Part shown: positions 48,088-57,563 of the stretch, one piece after another
How positions within the stretch are numbered: position 1 is the first letter of the stretch
Layout of the letters: each line of letters starts with the position of its first letter
DNA from: Pseudomonas putida
GTDB lineage: Bacteria; Pseudomonadota; Gammaproteobacteria; Pseudomonadales; Pseudomonadaceae
Assembly (NCBI RefSeq): GCF_001636055.1
Contig: NZ_CP011789.1
Location: 5,084,001-5,148,000 of the forward strand
Direction: 5' to 3'
DNA: 64,000 nucleotides
The notes under the pieces: model-generated
Told to the model about the DNA's origin: nothing
Seen by the model: only the letters and a program-made list of their open reading frames with translations
Database searches by the model: none
Made by a program: the position numbers and the translations under genes

Positions 48088-48711
48088 TTAAAGCTTGCGC
48101 ATTTCACGTTCAGCAGCGGACAGGCTCGCCTGGAAAGGCTCGCGGGCGAACTGTCGCTCCATATAATCCAGCAGCGGCTTGGCTTGCCGCGGCAGTTCGA
48201 TACCCAGGACCGGCAATCGCCAGAGTATGGGCAGTAGACAACAATCGACCAGGCTTTGCTCCTCGCTCATGAAGCAGGGAAACTCGCCGAACAGCGCCGA
48301 GACACCAGTCAGACTCTCGCGCAGCGACTTGCGCGCCTCGCCACGCGCAGCCTCGGCGGCACGCGGATCGAGAATGACATCAGCCAGTGCACACCAGTCA
48401 CGCTGGATACGGTGCATCAGCAGGCGGCTGTTGCCGCGCGCCACCGGGTATACCGGCATCAGCGGCGGATGAGGATAACGCTCCTCGAGGTATTCCATCA
48501 CCACGGTCGATTCGTACAACGCCAGGTCGCGGTCGACCAGGGTTGGCACGCTGCCATAGGGGTTCACTTCGATCAGTTTGGGCGGCAGACGATCGGCGAT
48601 GACGTCGATGATCTGCACACTGACGCCCTTCTCGGCGAGAACGAGGCGTACCCGATGAGAATAATGGTCAGCGGGGTCGGAATAGCAGGCTAACCTGTTG
48701 GTCGCGCCCAT
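48088..48711 (-). CDS. sspA: stringent starvation protein A (SspA)
   Basis: 207 residues from the ATG at 48709-48711 ([19 protein letters not shown]), preceded by GAGGAGGAG. A GST-like fold: thioredoxin domain with [20 protein letters not shown], then a helical domain with [16 protein letters not shown] and [21 protein letters not shown]. SspA binds RNA polymerase and sigma-70 rather than glutathione and controls stress and virulence genes. The petABC-sspA-sspB order is conserved in gamma-proteobacteria. Confidence 0.96.
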   Translation of the reverse strand: MGATNRLACYSDPADHYSHRVRLVLAEKGVSVQIIDVIADRLPPKLIEVNPYGSVPTLVDRDLALYESTVVMEYLEERYPHPPLMPVYPVARGNSRLLMHRIQRDWCALADVILDPRAAEAARGEARKSLRESLTGVSALFGEFPCFMSEEQSLVDCCLLPILWRLPVLGIELPRQAKPLLDYMERQFAREPFQASLSAAEREMRKL

Positions 48712-48755
48712 GTAGCTCCTCCTCGCATGGGGATGCTTGTGAAACTGCAAATGCA

Positions 48756-48808
48756 AACGCGCCCTGGGAGGCTCCTCGCGATTGCGCAGGAGCGCCCCAG
48801 GGCGCGTT
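48756..48808 (-). terminator. strong hairpin after petC
   Basis: AACGCGCCCTGGG and CCCAGGGCGCGTT with an inner GGCTCCT/AGGAGC extension form a long stem between petC and sspA. A short T-rich stretch (GTTTGCATTTG) follows on the minus strand, so it probably ends or attenuates the cytochrome bc1 transcript. Confidence 0.65.
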
Positions 48809-48832
48809 CAACTACCAGAAACTACTGCGTGA

Positions 48833-49612
48833 TCAGTGCACGTCCTTCCAGTATTCGCGCTTGAGCAAGTAGGCGAACACGAAGAAGAAAGCCAGGTACA
48901 GCAGGACATAGGTGCCGATGCGCTGACTTTCCAGTTTGACCGGGTTGGCCGAATAGGCCAGGAAGGTCACCAGGTTCTTGACCTTCTCGTCGAACTGCTC
49001 GGGCGTCAGGGTACCGGATTTCGGCTCGATGGTCAGCTGGTCACAGGCTTCATGGGTCAAAGGACTGCCAGTCAGCGGGTCGAACTGCTTCTTGCCGTCG
49101 ACCACTGTCTGGATCTGCTTGCACCCAATCACCTGGTTGCCCTGCAGCCCGACCAGCACATTGGGCATGCCCACGTTCGGGAAGACCTTGTTGTTCACCC
49201 CATAAGGGCGCGACTTGTCTTCGTAGAAGCTGTGCAGGTAGCTGTACAGCCAATCGTTACCCCGCACTCGGGCGACCAACGTGAGATCGGGCGGCGCCGC
49301 ACCGAACCAGGTCTTGGCATCGCTGGGCTGCATGCCGATCTTCATGTGATCGCCAATCTTGGCCCCCGTGAACACCAGCTTTTCGAGCATCAGCTCGTGG
49401 GGGATGCCGAGGTCATCGGCAACCCGCTCGTAACGCTGGAACTTGGCGCTGTGGCAACCCATGCAATAGTTGGCGAAGGTTCGCGCCCCATCCTGCAACG
49501 CGGCCTTGTCGGTCAGGTCGATATCGACCTTCTGCAGCTCCACACCCTGCTCGGCAGCAAAGGATAAGGCAGGCATCAATGCCAGGAACATTACTGCAAT
49601 AAACTTTTTCAT
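48833..49612 (-). CDS. petC: cytochrome c1 of the bc1 complex
   Basis: 259 residues. Cleavable signal peptide (MKKFIAVMFLALMPALSFAA), haem-c site CMGCH near residue 50, axial Met in the later FPNVGMPNVLVGLQG region, and a C-terminal membrane anchor (about 228-248, IGTYVLLYLAFFFVFAYLL). It passes electrons from the Rieske centre to periplasmic cytochrome c. It directly abuts the cytochrome b stop. Confidence 0.97.
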   Translation of the reverse strand: MKKFIAVMFLALMPALSFAAEQGVELQKVDIDLTDKAALQDGARTFANYCMGCHSAKFQRYERVADDLGIPHELMLEKLVFTGAKIGDHMKIGMQPSDAKTWFGAAPPDLTLVARVRGNDWLYSYLHSFYEDKSRPYGVNNKVFPNVGMPNVLVGLQGNQVIGCKQIQTVVDGKKQFDPLTGSPLTHEACDQLTIEPKSGTLTPEQFDEKVKNLVTFLAYSANPVKLESQRIGTYVLLYLAFFFVFAYLLKREYWKDVH

Positions 49613-50823
49613 CAGCCAGTCACCCTTTCCGGAACCGGTTTTGTCTTCTCGAGCCTTGTGTAGAACGGCATCAGCAGGAAGTAGGCGAAATACAGCACGG
49701 TGCAGACCTGGGACAGCAGGGTCCGACCGGGCGTAGGCGCCAGTACACCGAGCACGCCGAGAATGATGAAGGCCACGCAGAACACCAGCAGGAAGATCTT
49801 GCTCAACCAGCCCTTGTAGCGCATGGAGCGCACCGGACTGCGATCGAGCCAGGGCAACACGAACAGCACCGCGATCGCCGCGCCCATGGCGATGACACCG
49901 AACAGCTTGTCAGGCACCGCCCGCAGGATCGCGTAGAAGGGCGTGAAGTACCACACCGGCGCAATGTGCTCAGGCGTCTTGAAGGCGTTGGCCTGCTCGA
50001 AGTTCGGTTTTTCCAGGAAATAGCCACCCATTTCCGGGAAGAAGAACACCACAGCACAGAACACGAAGAGGAATACCACGACCCCGACGATATCTTTCAC
50101 CGTGTAGTACGGGTGGAAGGGGATGCCATCCAGCGGTACGCCGTTTTCGTCCTTGTGCTTCTTGATGTCGACACCGTCCGGGTTGTTCGAACCTACCTCG
50201 TGCAGGGCCAGGATATGCAGTACCACAAGCCCGAGAATGACGATCGGCAGCGCTACCACATGCAAGGCGAAGAAGCGGTTCAGGGTGATGCCGGAGATCA
50301 GGTAGTCACCACGGATCCATTGAGTAAGGTCATCGCCGATCACCGGAATGGCACCGAACAGCGAGATGATCACCTGGGCGCCCCAGTAGGACATCTGCCC
50401 CCAGGGCAGCAGGTAACCCATGAAGGCCTCGGCCATCAGCGCCAGGTAGATCAGCATGCCGAACAGCCACACCAGTTCACGGGGCTTCTGGTAGGAGCCG
50501 TAGAGCAACCCGCGGAACATGTGCAGGTAGACCACGATGAAGAACGCCGAGGCGCCGGTGGAGTGCAGATAGCGCAGGATCCAGCCGTACTCGACATCGC
50601 GCATGATGTACTCGACCGAGGCAAACGCCTCTTCTGCCGAGGGCGTGAAACTCATGGTCAGCCAGACTCCCGTGACGATCTGGTTGACCAGCACCAGCAG
50701 CGCGAGGGAGCCAAAGAAGTACAGGAAGTTGAAGTTCTTGGGCGCGTAATACTTGCTCAGGTGGTCTTCCCACATTTTCGTGGCGGGGAAGCGAGCGTCA
50801 ATCCAGTCCATGAACTTGCTCAT
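49612..50823 (-). CDS. petB: cytochrome b of the bc1 complex
   Basis: 403 residues from the ATG at 50821-50823 (MSKFMDWIDARFPATKMWE); the adjacent ATG at 50826 overlaps the petA stop and is equally possible. Eight membrane helices with haem-ligand histidines in LHSTGASAFFIVVYLHMFRG and NRFFALHVVALPIVILGLVVLH, and the Qo-site motif of the PEWY type seen as PVWYFTPFYAILRAVPDK, a variant typical of these proteins. It oxidises ubiquinol in the inner membrane. Confidence 0.97.
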   Translation of the reverse strand: MSKFMDWIDARFPATKMWEDHLSKYYAPKNFNFLYFFGSLALLVLVNQIVTGVWLTMSFTPSAEEAFASVEYIMRDVEYGWILRYLHSTGASAFFIVVYLHMFRGLLYGSYQKPRELVWLFGMLIYLALMAEAFMGYLLPWGQMSYWGAQVIISLFGAIPVIGDDLTQWIRGDYLISGITLNRFFALHVVALPIVILGLVVLHILALHEVGSNNPDGVDIKKHKDENGVPLDGIPFHPYYTVKDIVGVVVFLFVFCAVVFFFPEMGGYFLEKPNFEQANAFKTPEHIAPVWYFTPFYAILRAVPDKLFGVIAMGAAIAVLFVLPWLDRSPVRSMRYKGWLSKIFLLVFCVAFIILGVLGVLAPTPGRTLLSQVCTVLYFAYFLLMPFYTRLEKTKPVPERVTG

Positions 50824-51416
50824 CATGCGTTCTCCTGATCGACGCCGATGACGATGATGTCGTCCGACTCGTACGAGTGCGGCGGCACTGGCAGATTGAG
50901 CGGGGCTGGCTGCGATTTGTAGACGCGACCAGCCAAATCGTAGTGCGAGCCATGGCAAGGGCAGAAATAGCCACCGACCCACTTCGGACCGAGGTCGGCG
51001 GGAGCGACTTCCGGACGGAAAGTCGGCGAGCACCCCAGGTGGGTGCACAAGCCAACGAGAATGAGGATTTCCGGCTTGATCGAGCGGACCTCGGGATCGA
51101 CGTAGGTCGGCTGCACCGAAGCCTTGGACTCGGGGTCGGACAAGTCTGCGGTGATTTTTTTCAGATTGCCGAGGATCTCTTGCGTTCGCCGCACGATGAA
51201 CACCGGTTGACCGCGCCATTCGGCAACCATCTGCTGCCCGGGCTCTACCTTGGCGATGTTGACCTTCACCGGTGCGCCAGCGGCTTTCGCCTTGGCACTG
51301 GGGAACCATGACCCCACGAACGGTACCGCAGCCCCCACTGCCCCCGCAGCCCCCACCACGGATGTGGCAGCTACGAGGAAGCGGCGCCGGCCTGCGTTGA
51401 CGCCGTCATTGCTCAT
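50823..51416 (-). CDS. petA: Rieske iron-sulfur subunit of the bc1 complex
   Basis: 197 residues. A twin-arginine-type start (NAGRRRFLVAATSVVGAAGAVG) leads into the single membrane anchor. The 2Fe-2S ligands are in CTHLGC and CPCHGSH. It takes the first electron from ubiquinol at the Qo site. First gene of petABC; a probable promoter lies about 90 bp upstream. Confidence 0.97.
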   Translation of the reverse strand: MSNDGVNAGRRRFLVAATSVVGAAGAVGAAVPFVGSWFPSAKAKAAGAPVKVNIAKVEPGQQMVAEWRGQPVFIVRRTQEILGNLKKITADLSDPESKASVQPTYVDPEVRSIKPEILILVGLCTHLGCSPTFRPEVAPADLGPKWVGGYFCPCHGSHYDLAGRVYKSQPAPLNLPVPPHSYESDDIIVIGVDQENA

Positions 51417-51500
51417 TCAGTCCTCTCCCATCAGCTTTCTTCTCGCCCGCTGGATCAGGCGTCTATTAGTAATGTCTGTGGCGCTAAAAATTGGCCGCCA

Positions 51501-51529
51501 TGGTAAGAAACAAATCCACACACTGACAA
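51501..51529 (-). promoter_or_regulatory. probable petABC promoter
   Basis: On the minus strand TTGTCA (51524-51529), a 17-bp spacer and TTACCA (51501-51506), about 85 bp before the petA start. The -35 is close to consensus, the -10 is weaker. Confidence 0.45.
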
Positions 51530-51627
51530 GGTGATTACCCCTGGTTCGGGCTACAACCCTCGCTTTGCTTGATCTGCGTCTATGTGGCAACTCGGCCCGG
51601 ACATGCTGACAGGTTAGTTCAAGACAT

Positions 51628-51662
51628 AAAAAAAGCCCGGTTCCAGGGAACCGGGCTTTTTC
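51628..51662 (-). terminator. rplM-rpsI terminator
   Basis: AAAAGCCCGGTTCC and GGAACCGGGCTTTT form a long stem flanked by A and T tracts, 17 bp after the rpsI stop; it ends the ribosomal operon before petA. Confidence 0.93.
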
Positions 51663-51678
51663 GACTGCCGAAGCGGTA

Positions 51679-52071
51679 TTAACGCTTGGAGTACTGAGGA
51701 CGCTTACGCGCTTTACGCAGACCCACTTTCTTACGCTCGACTTCACGAGCGTCGCGGGTGACGTAGCCAGCACGACGCAGAGCGCCACGCAGGGTTTCGT
51801 CGTATTCCATCAGGGCGCGGGTGATACCGTGGCGGATAGCACCGGCCTGACCGCTGACACCACCACCGGCGACGGTGACGTAGATGTCGAACTTCTCAAC
51901 GGTCTCGGTCAGTTCCAGCGGCTGGCGAACAACCATGCGAGCGGTTTCGCGGCCGAAGAAAGTGTCCAAAGGACGGTTGTTGATGGAGATGTTACCAGTA
52001 CCCGGACGCAGGAAAACGCGAGCGGTTGCGGTCTTGCGACGGCCAGTGCCGTAATTTTGAGTCGCCGACAT
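51679..52071 (-). CDS. rpsI: 30S ribosomal protein S9
   Basis: 130 residues beginning [20 protein letters not shown], with the S9 signature in [20 protein letters not shown] and the basic C-terminal tail ending RPQYSKR, which reaches the P-site tRNA. It follows rplM by 14 bp, the standard pair. Confidence 0.98.
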   Translation of the reverse strand: MSATQNYGTGRRKTATARVFLRPGTGNISINNRPLDTFFGRETARMVVRQPLELTETVEKFDIYVTVAGGGVSGQAGAIRHGITRALMEYDETLRGALRRAGYVTRDAREVERKKVGLRKARKRPQYSKR

Positions 52072-52085
52072 AATGAACTATCCCG

Positions 52086-52514
52086 TTAGATCTTCAGTTC
52101 TTGAGGCTGCTGAGCAGTGTGAGGGTGGGTAGCACCCGCGTACACTTTCAGCTTGCGGTACATGTCGCGACCCAGCGGGTTCTTCGGCAGCATGCCTTTG
52201 ACCGCGGTCTCGATGACGCGCTCAGGGGCCTTGTCGATCAGCTTCTCGAAGCTGATTTCCTTGATGCCACCTGGGAAGCCGGAGTGGGAGTAGTACATCT
52301 TGTCCGAAGACTTGGCACCAGTTACACGAACCTGCTCGGCGTTGATGACGACGATGTAGTCGCCGGTGTCAACGTGAGGAGTGTACTCAGGCTTGTGTTT
52401 GCCGCGCAGACGGGTAGCGATTTCGGTAGCCAGACGACCCAGGGTCTGACCAGCGGCATCGATTACGAACCACTCGCGCTTTACTGTTTCCGGTTTAGCA
52501 GTAAAAGTTTTCAT
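52086..52514 (-). CDS. rplM: 50S ribosomal protein L13
   Basis: 142 residues beginning [20 protein letters not shown], with [18 protein letters not shown], the [18 protein letters not shown] segment and [19 protein letters not shown]. An early-assembling 23S-binding protein. First gene of the rplM-rpsI operon, with a very good promoter at 52558-52586. Confidence 0.98.
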   Translation of the reverse strand: MKTFTAKPETVKREWFVIDAAGQTLGRLATEIATRLRGKHKPEYTPHVDTGDYIVVINAEQVRVTGAKSSDKMYYSHSGFPGGIKEISFEKLIDKAPERVIETAVKGMLPKNPLGRDMYRKLKVYAGATHPHTAQQPQELKI

Positions 52515-52557
52515 TCTCTAAAGCCTCAGAGGCCGCCCAGCGAAAAATAGACGGCGA

Positions 52558-52586
52558 ATCTTACTGGATAGTGCACAACTTGCCAA
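52558..52586 (-). promoter_or_regulatory. rplM-rpsI sigma-70 promoter
   Basis: On the minus strand TTGGCA (52581-52586), a 17-bp spacer and TAAGAT (52558-52563). The spacing is ideal and both hexamers are near consensus. The leader is about 35-40 nt. Confidence 0.8.
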
Positions 52587-52771
52587 GGGCAAGCGCGCAG
52601 CCGAGCACGGACGCTTTTGGGGGCTCGGGTCGGGCACGCCCATGATCGACGGGGTTCTTCCTGCGTGGTGGTGCATCACTTCCGCCACACGGAGAGGCCC
52701 AGCATTATCCAGATTGCGCAAAGATTTTCAACCTGCTTTGATGGTTTCTTTGTCCAGCAGAGAGCCTTCCG

Positions 52772-53812
52772 ATGGAATACCGCAAGCTCGGCCGTACCGA
52801 CCTCAACGTCAGCGCACTGTGCCTGGGCACCATGACCTGGGGTGAGCAGAACGTCCAGGATGAGGCCTTCGAGCAGATCGCCCTGGCCAAGACCGCCGGC
52901 ATCAACTTCATCGATACCGCCGAAATGTACCCGGTGCCGCCGCGCCCGGAGACCTACGCGGCCACCGAACGCATCATCGGCAACTGGTTCGCCGCCAATG
53001 GCGACCGTGACGACTGGATCCTCGCCAGCAAAGTCGCCGGCCCCGGCAACGGCATCAGCCATATCCGCGACGGCCAGCTCAAGCACAACCGCCAGCACAT
53101 CGTCGCCGCGCTGGACGAAAGCCTCAAGCGCCTGCAGACCGACCGCATCGACCTCTACCAACTGCACTGGCCGGAACGTTCGACCAACTTCTTCGGCAAG
53201 CTGGGCTACCAGCACCTGCCCAACGACCTGTTCACGCCGCTGGAGGAAACGCTGGAGGTGCTCGACGAGCAAGTGCGCGCCGGCAAGATCCGCCACATCG
53301 GCCTGTCCAACGAAACGCCGTGGGGCACCATGAAATTCCTGCACCTGGCCGAAGGCCGGGGCTGGCCACGGGCAGTGTCGATCCAGAACCCGTACAACCT
53401 GCTCAATCGCAGCTTCGAGGTGGGCCTGGCGGAAGTAGCGATCCGCGAGCAGTGCGGCCTGCTGGCTTATTCGCCGCTGGCCTTCGGCATGCTGTCGGGC
53501 AAGTACGAAAACGGCGCGCGCCCTGAAAACGCACGCCTGACCCTGTTCAGCCGCTTCGCCCGCTACTCCAACCCGCAGACCGTGGCCGCCTGCAGCCGCT
53601 ACGTGCAATTGGCCCGCGAACATGGCCTGGATCCGGCACAGATGGCCCTGGCGTTCGTCACCCGCCAGCCGTTCGTGACCAGCAACATCATCGGGGCGAC
53701 CAGCCTCGAGCAGTTGCGCAGCAACCTGGCAAGCATCGAACTGAAACTTGGCGACGAACTACTGGCGGCGATCGAGGCGATTCACCAGGGGCAGCCGAAT
53801 CCGGCGCCTTGA
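52772..53812 (+). CDS. tas: Tas-like aldo/keto reductase
   Basis: 346 residues of the AKR TIM-barrel. MEYRKLGRTDLNVSALCLGTMTWGEQN and NFIDTAEMYPVPPRPETYAATE hold the catalytic Asp and Tyr; ILASKVAGP holds the Lys and DLYQLHWPERSTNFFGKLGY the His. NADPH binding is by the C-terminal IIGATSLEQLRSN. E. coli Tas is an NADP(H)-dependent reductase of unclear substrate. The MYPVPP loop is the Tas-type form. Divergent from rplM. Confidence 0.9.
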   Translation: MEYRKLGRTDLNVSALCLGTMTWGEQNVQDEAFEQIALAKTAGINFIDTAEMYPVPPRPETYAATERIIGNWFAANGDRDDWILASKVAGPGNGISHIRDGQLKHNRQHIVAALDESLKRLQTDRIDLYQLHWPERSTNFFGKLGYQHLPNDLFTPLEETLEVLDEQVRAGKIRHIGLSNETPWGTMKFLHLAEGRGWPRAVSIQNPYNLLNRSFEVGLAEVAIREQCGLLAYSPLAFGMLSGKYENGARPENARLTLFSRFARYSNPQTVAACSRYVQLAREHGLDPAQMALAFVTRQPFVTSNIIGATSLEQLRSNLASIELKLGDELLAAIEAIHQGQPNPAP

Positions 53813-53824
53813 GGCGATAGCATT

Positions 53825-53862
53825 GCTGCCTTCTTCGCAGGTAGGCCCGCGAAGAAGGCAGC
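53825..53862. repeat. REP-like hairpin after the tas-like gene
   Basis: GCTGCCTTCTTCGC and GCGAAGAAGGCAGC pair perfectly around a ten-base loop containing GGCCC. It may serve as the terminator of the reductase gene or be a REP copy. Confidence 0.65.
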
Positions 53863-53941
53863 GCATTTCTTCGGGGTAGACACAATCGCCAAAAAATAAG
53901 ACGATCCAGCCGGTGATTGACCACTCTACCCTATAAGAACA

Positions 53942-54946
53942 ATGACAATGATGTTTACCCAACCCTCCGCGTCGTTGCGGCGCGTCAGCATCCTGGCCAT
54001 TGATAAGGTGTTCGCTTCGACACTGATGCAGGCCAAGGACTTCTTCCACCTGGCCAGCCTGCGTTACAGCAAGCAACTGGGCCTGGGGCTGCAATCGATG
54101 TTCGAAATTCACCTGGTGAGCCCTGACGGCCAGCCGGTGGACAGCTTCAGCGACGTACAACTCCCCGTGGACAGTGGCCTGGGTGACGCCGATGTGATCA
54201 TCCTGCCGGCGTTCTGGGACGACTTCGACAACCTGCTCGCCCGATACCCGCAAGTCCTACCCTGGCTGCGTGAGCAGCACGCCCGTGGCGCCGTGCTGTG
54301 CGGTGAAGCCAGCGGCGTGTTCTGGCTCGCCGAGTCAGGCCTGCTCGATGGCAAGGAGGCGACCACCTACTGGCGTTTCTTCAACAGCTTCGCCGAACGC
54401 TTCCCCACCATCCGCCTGAATCAGGACAAGCACCTGACCGACGCCGACAACCTGTACTGCGCCGGCGGCACCACCTCGGCCTGCGACCTGTACATCTACC
54501 TGATCGAGCGCTTCTGCGGCGCCAACGTCGCGCGGGCGGTGGCTCGCGACATCCTCTACGAAGTGCAGCGCAACTACACGCCAGGGCGCATGGGCTTTGG
54601 CGGCCAGAAGCTGCACCAGGACCTGATCATCCTGCAGATCCAGCACTGGCTGGAGGAGCACTTCGCCGACAAGTTCCGCTTCGAGGACGTGGCGCGCAAC
54701 CATGGCATGAGCATCCGCAACTTCATGCGCCGCTTCCAGAGCGCGACCGGGGACAAGCCACTGCACTACCTGCAGCGCCTGCGCATCGAGACAGCCAAGG
54801 GCTTGCTCTCGAGCACCCGCAAGAGCATCAAGACCATCAGTTATGAGGTGGGGTACGACGACGCGAGCTTCTTCGCCCGGCTCTTCCGCCAGCACACTGA
54901 ACTGTCGCCGAACCAGTATCGGCAGCAGTTCATGCAGGAAGCCTGA
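53942..54946 (+). CDS. GlxA-family AraC-type transcriptional regulator
   Basis: 334 residues. The N-terminal part (about 13-200) is a DJ-1/PfpI-like amidotransferase fold (RVSILAIDKVFASTLMQ, DADVIILPAFWDDFDN) with the family Cys in VLCGEASGVFWLAESGLLDGK. The C-terminal AraC domain (about 230-334) has two helix-turn-helix units, FRFEDVARNHGMSIRNFMRRF and ISYEVGYDDASFFARLFRQHT, ending LSPNQYRQQF. Such regulators often control amino acid or quaternary amine catabolism; the ligand here is unknown. The start could also be the ATG two codons later; no clear ribosome site is seen. Confidence 0.88.
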   Translation: MTMMFTQPSASLRRVSILAIDKVFASTLMQAKDFFHLASLRYSKQLGLGLQSMFEIHLVSPDGQPVDSFSDVQLPVDSGLGDADVIILPAFWDDFDNLLARYPQVLPWLREQHARGAVLCGEASGVFWLAESGLLDGKEATTYWRFFNSFAERFPTIRLNQDKHLTDADNLYCAGGTTSACDLYIYLIERFCGANVARAVARDILYEVQRNYTPGRMGFGGQKLHQDLIILQIQHWLEEHFADKFRFEDVARNHGMSIRNFMRRFQSATGDKPLHYLQRLRIETAKGLLSSTRKSIKTISYEVGYDDASFFARLFRQHTELSPNQYRQQFMQEA

Positions 54947-54958
54947 GAACACCAGCCT

Positions 54959-54997
54959 CCCCTGGCAAGAGCGGGGCAAGCCCGTTCATGCCAGGGG
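54959..54997. terminator. hairpin between convergent glxA-like gene and zapE
   Basis: CCCCTGGCA and TGCCAGGGG with an inner GCGGG/CCCG pairing make a long stem between the two stop codons; no T-run. Confidence 0.5.
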
Positions 54998-55009
54998 ACA
55001 GGTACTGCT

Positions 55010-56104
55010 TCAGGGTTTGTGCGCGCGCGCCAGGAACTCGTGGGACTGCATTTCCAGCAGTCGGCTGAGCGTACGCTGGAACTCGAAGCTCAGGCGTCCA
55101 CCGGTGTACAGGTCCTTGAGCTCGACTTCGGCCGAAATGATCAGCTTGACGTTGCGATCATAGAACTCGTCGACCATGTTGATGAAGCGGCGGGCGATGT
55201 CGTCGGTGGTGACGCCCATCTGCTCGACATTACTCAACAGCACGGCATGGAAGATCTTGCCCAGCTCGATGTAGTCGTTCTGGCTACGCGGACCGTCGCA
55301 CAGGGCGCGGAAGTCGAACCAGGCGACGTCGTCACAGGTGCGCAACGCGTGGATCTCGCGATTCTCGATCATCAGCACGTCGTTCTCGACCGCCTGGGTG
55401 CAATCGGGGGTCAGTGCCTTGAAACTGGCGCGCAGACTCTCGTGGGCAGCTTCGTTGAGCGGGAAGTGGAACAGCTCCGCCTGCTCCAGGTGGCGCAAGC
55501 GATAGTCGACGCCACTGTCGACGTTCACTACATCGGTGTACTGCTTGATCATGGCGATGGCCGGGAGGAAGCGCGCACGCTGCAGGCCGTCCTTGTACAG
55601 GCCGTCCGGCACGATGTTGGAGGTCGCCACCAACGAGACGCCGTTCTTGAACAGTTCTTCCATCAAGGTGCCGAGGATCATCGCATCGGTGATGTCGGAC
55701 ACGAAGAACTCATCGAAGCAGATCACCTTGGCTTCCTGGGAGAAGCGCTTGGCGATGATGGTCAGCGGGTTCTTCTCACCCTTGAGGGTTTTCATTTCCT
55801 CGTGCACACGCTTCATGAAGCGGTGGAAGTGGGTGCGCATCTTCTCCTTGAACGGCAGCGCCTCGAAGAAGGTGTCGACCAGATAGGTCTTGCCACGCCC
55901 TACCCCGCCCCAGAAATACAGGCCTTTGACCGGCGTCTGCTCCTTCTTGCCGAACAGCTTGCCGAACACGCCCGGCTTGTTGTTCTGCGCGGCGACCAGG
56001 TCGTCGTACAGGCGCTGCAAGTGACGCACAGCCGTTTCCTGCGCCGCGTCATGGAAGAAATCGGGGCGTTTCAGATCTGCTTGATATCGTTCTAGGGGCG
56101 TCAT
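55010..56104 (-). CDS. zapE: cell division ATPase ZapE (AFG1-like)
   Basis: 364 residues. Walker A is GLYFWGGVGRGKTYLVD, Walker B is KVICFDEFFVSDITDAM, sensor LVATSNIVPDGLY and the Arg-finger-type LRHLEQAELFHFPL region follow the AFG1 pattern. ZapE binds FtsZ at the septum and is needed under stress or low oxygen in E. coli. The start has no good Shine-Dalgarno site, and the trpS terminator ends only 20 bp upstream, so its expression signal is unclear. Confidence 0.94.
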   Translation of the reverse strand: MTPLERYQADLKRPDFFHDAAQETAVRHLQRLYDDLVAAQNNKPGVFGKLFGKKEQTPVKGLYFWGGVGRGKTYLVDTFFEALPFKEKMRTHFHRFMKRVHEEMKTLKGEKNPLTIIAKRFSQEAKVICFDEFFVSDITDAMILGTLMEELFKNGVSLVATSNIVPDGLYKDGLQRARFLPAIAMIKQYTDVVNVDSGVDYRLRHLEQAELFHFPLNEAAHESLRASFKALTPDCTQAVENDVLMIENREIHALRTCDDVAWFDFRALCDGPRSQNDYIELGKIFHAVLLSNVEQMGVTTDDIARRFINMVDEFYDRNVKLIISAEVELKDLYTGGRLSFEFQRTLSRLLEMQSHEFLARAHKP

Positions 56105-56123
56105 GATTCGTTAGCGAGGCAAC

Positions 56124-56156
56124 AAAAAACGGGCCGTCACTGTAGCGACCGGCCCG
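56124..56156 (-). terminator. trpS terminator, immediately before zapE
   Basis: On the minus strand CGGGCCGGTCGC, loop TACA, then GTGACGGCCCG is followed by TTTTTTG. The T-run ends 20 bp before the zapE ATG. Confidence 0.85.
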
Positions 56157-56188
56157 CTTAATGGCAATCAGACTTGTGTCAATATGCC

Positions 56189-57538
56189 TCAGTCCTGCTG
56201 GGGCGCCAACGCCTCACGCAGGCTCAGCACCGCCGCATCACGGGCGCTTGCATCGGCGAACTGCGGCCCGTCGGCCACCTGCTCGCCATCGAGCCACAGG
56301 CTGAAGCCCAGGCCATCTACACGCACATCCGCCTCGCCACCCTGCTGCAGTTGCTTGCTCACCGCGCCTGCACTCTTGCCGTCGGCGAAGCTGCGCGACA
56401 GCAACAGTTGCTCGCCATCGGCGGCCAGCAGGCGGAAGCGGAAGCTGCCGTCTTCATCGCGGAAGCTGACGAAGCGCGCGCTCTTGGCGGCCTTCTTCTT
56501 CACTTCGGCGTTGACCTGGACGCTGCTGCGGAAGGAGCGCAGGCCCACCGACTCACGCAACTGCTCGAGGAACGGCGTGGCAATCTTGCGGGCCTTGGCG
56601 GCGCCGGCCAGGAGGATGTCTTCCAGGTCCGACGGCCGCGAGATCAGTTGATGGTAGTGCTCGCGCTTCTCGGCCAGCTGGCCGTCGAGCAACTGGAACA
56701 GGCGGCTTTTCGCCTCGCCCCAGCCCAGGCCCTGCAGCAGCTCTTCGCGGAACTCGCCGGCTTGTGCGGCGCTGGCAAAGGCCTGGTACAGGGTGAACAG
56801 GTGCGAGTTGTCCGGATCCTTCGCCTCGCCTGGGGCACGCGAATCGGTGACGATGCGCGAGATGGCGTCCTTCATGTCCTTGGCGCTGGTGAACAGCGGA
56901 ATGGTGTTGTCGTAGCTCTTGGACATCTTGCGACCGTCCAGGCCCGGAAGCGTGGCCACGCTCTCCTCGATCACCGCCTCGGGCAGGACGAAGAACTCCT
57001 TGCCCTGGCCGAACAGGTGGTTGAAGCGCTGGCCGATGTCACGGGCCATTTCAACGTGCTGGATCTGGTCGCGACCGACCGGGACCTTGTGTGCGTTGAA
57101 CATCAGGATGTCGGCAGCCATCAGCACCGGATAGCTGTACAAGCCCATGGACACACCGGCATCCGGGTCTTCGCCGTTTTCCAGGTTCTTGTCGACCGAG
57201 GCCTTGTAGGCGTGGGCACGATTGAGCAGGCCCTTGGCAGCCACGCAGGTCAGCAGCCAGGTCAGCTCGGGGATCTCGGGAATGTCGGACTGACGGTAGA
57301 ACGTGACCTTGTCCGGATCCAGGCCACCGGCCAGCCAGGTGGCGGCGATTTCCAGGCGCGAGCGCTGGATGCGCAGCGGGTCGTCGCACTTGATCAGGGC
57401 GTGATAGTCGGCCAGGAAGTAGAACGAGTCGGCACCGGGCTGCTGGCTGGCGAGGATCGCCGGGCGGATGGCACCGGCGTAGTTGCCCAGGTGCGGAGTG
57501 CCGGTGGTGGTGATACCGGTGAGAATGCGCGTGGTCAT
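56189..57538 (-). CDS. trpS: tryptophanyl-tRNA synthetase, long form with C-terminal extension
   Basis: 449 residues, about 110 more than the usual bacterial enzyme. The catalytic core (about 1-335) has the HIGH variant TPHLGN in [16 protein letters not shown], the Trp-binding region and [13 protein letters not shown] (KMSKS). Residues about 340-449 form an extra domain: [40 protein letters not shown], which resembles the DUF1508/YegP repeat and may fold independently. It charges tRNA-Trp; the role of the extra part is unknown. Confidence 0.95.
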   Translation of the reverse strand: MTTRILTGITTTGTPHLGNYAGAIRPAILASQQPGADSFYFLADYHALIKCDDPLRIQRSRLEIAATWLAGGLDPDKVTFYRQSDIPEIPELTWLLTCVAAKGLLNRAHAYKASVDKNLENGEDPDAGVSMGLYSYPVLMAADILMFNAHKVPVGRDQIQHVEMARDIGQRFNHLFGQGKEFFVLPEAVIEESVATLPGLDGRKMSKSYDNTIPLFTSAKDMKDAISRIVTDSRAPGEAKDPDNSHLFTLYQAFASAAQAGEFREELLQGLGWGEAKSRLFQLLDGQLAEKREHYHQLISRPSDLEDILLAGAAKARKIATPFLEQLRESVGLRSFRSSVQVNAEVKKKAAKSARFVSFRDEDGSFRFRLLAADGEQLLLSRSFADGKSAGAVSKQLQQGGEADVRVDGLGFSLWLDGEQVADGPQFADASARDAAVLSLREALAPQQD

Positions 57539-57563
57539 GGGTGATCGCTTATTCAGGCTTGGC

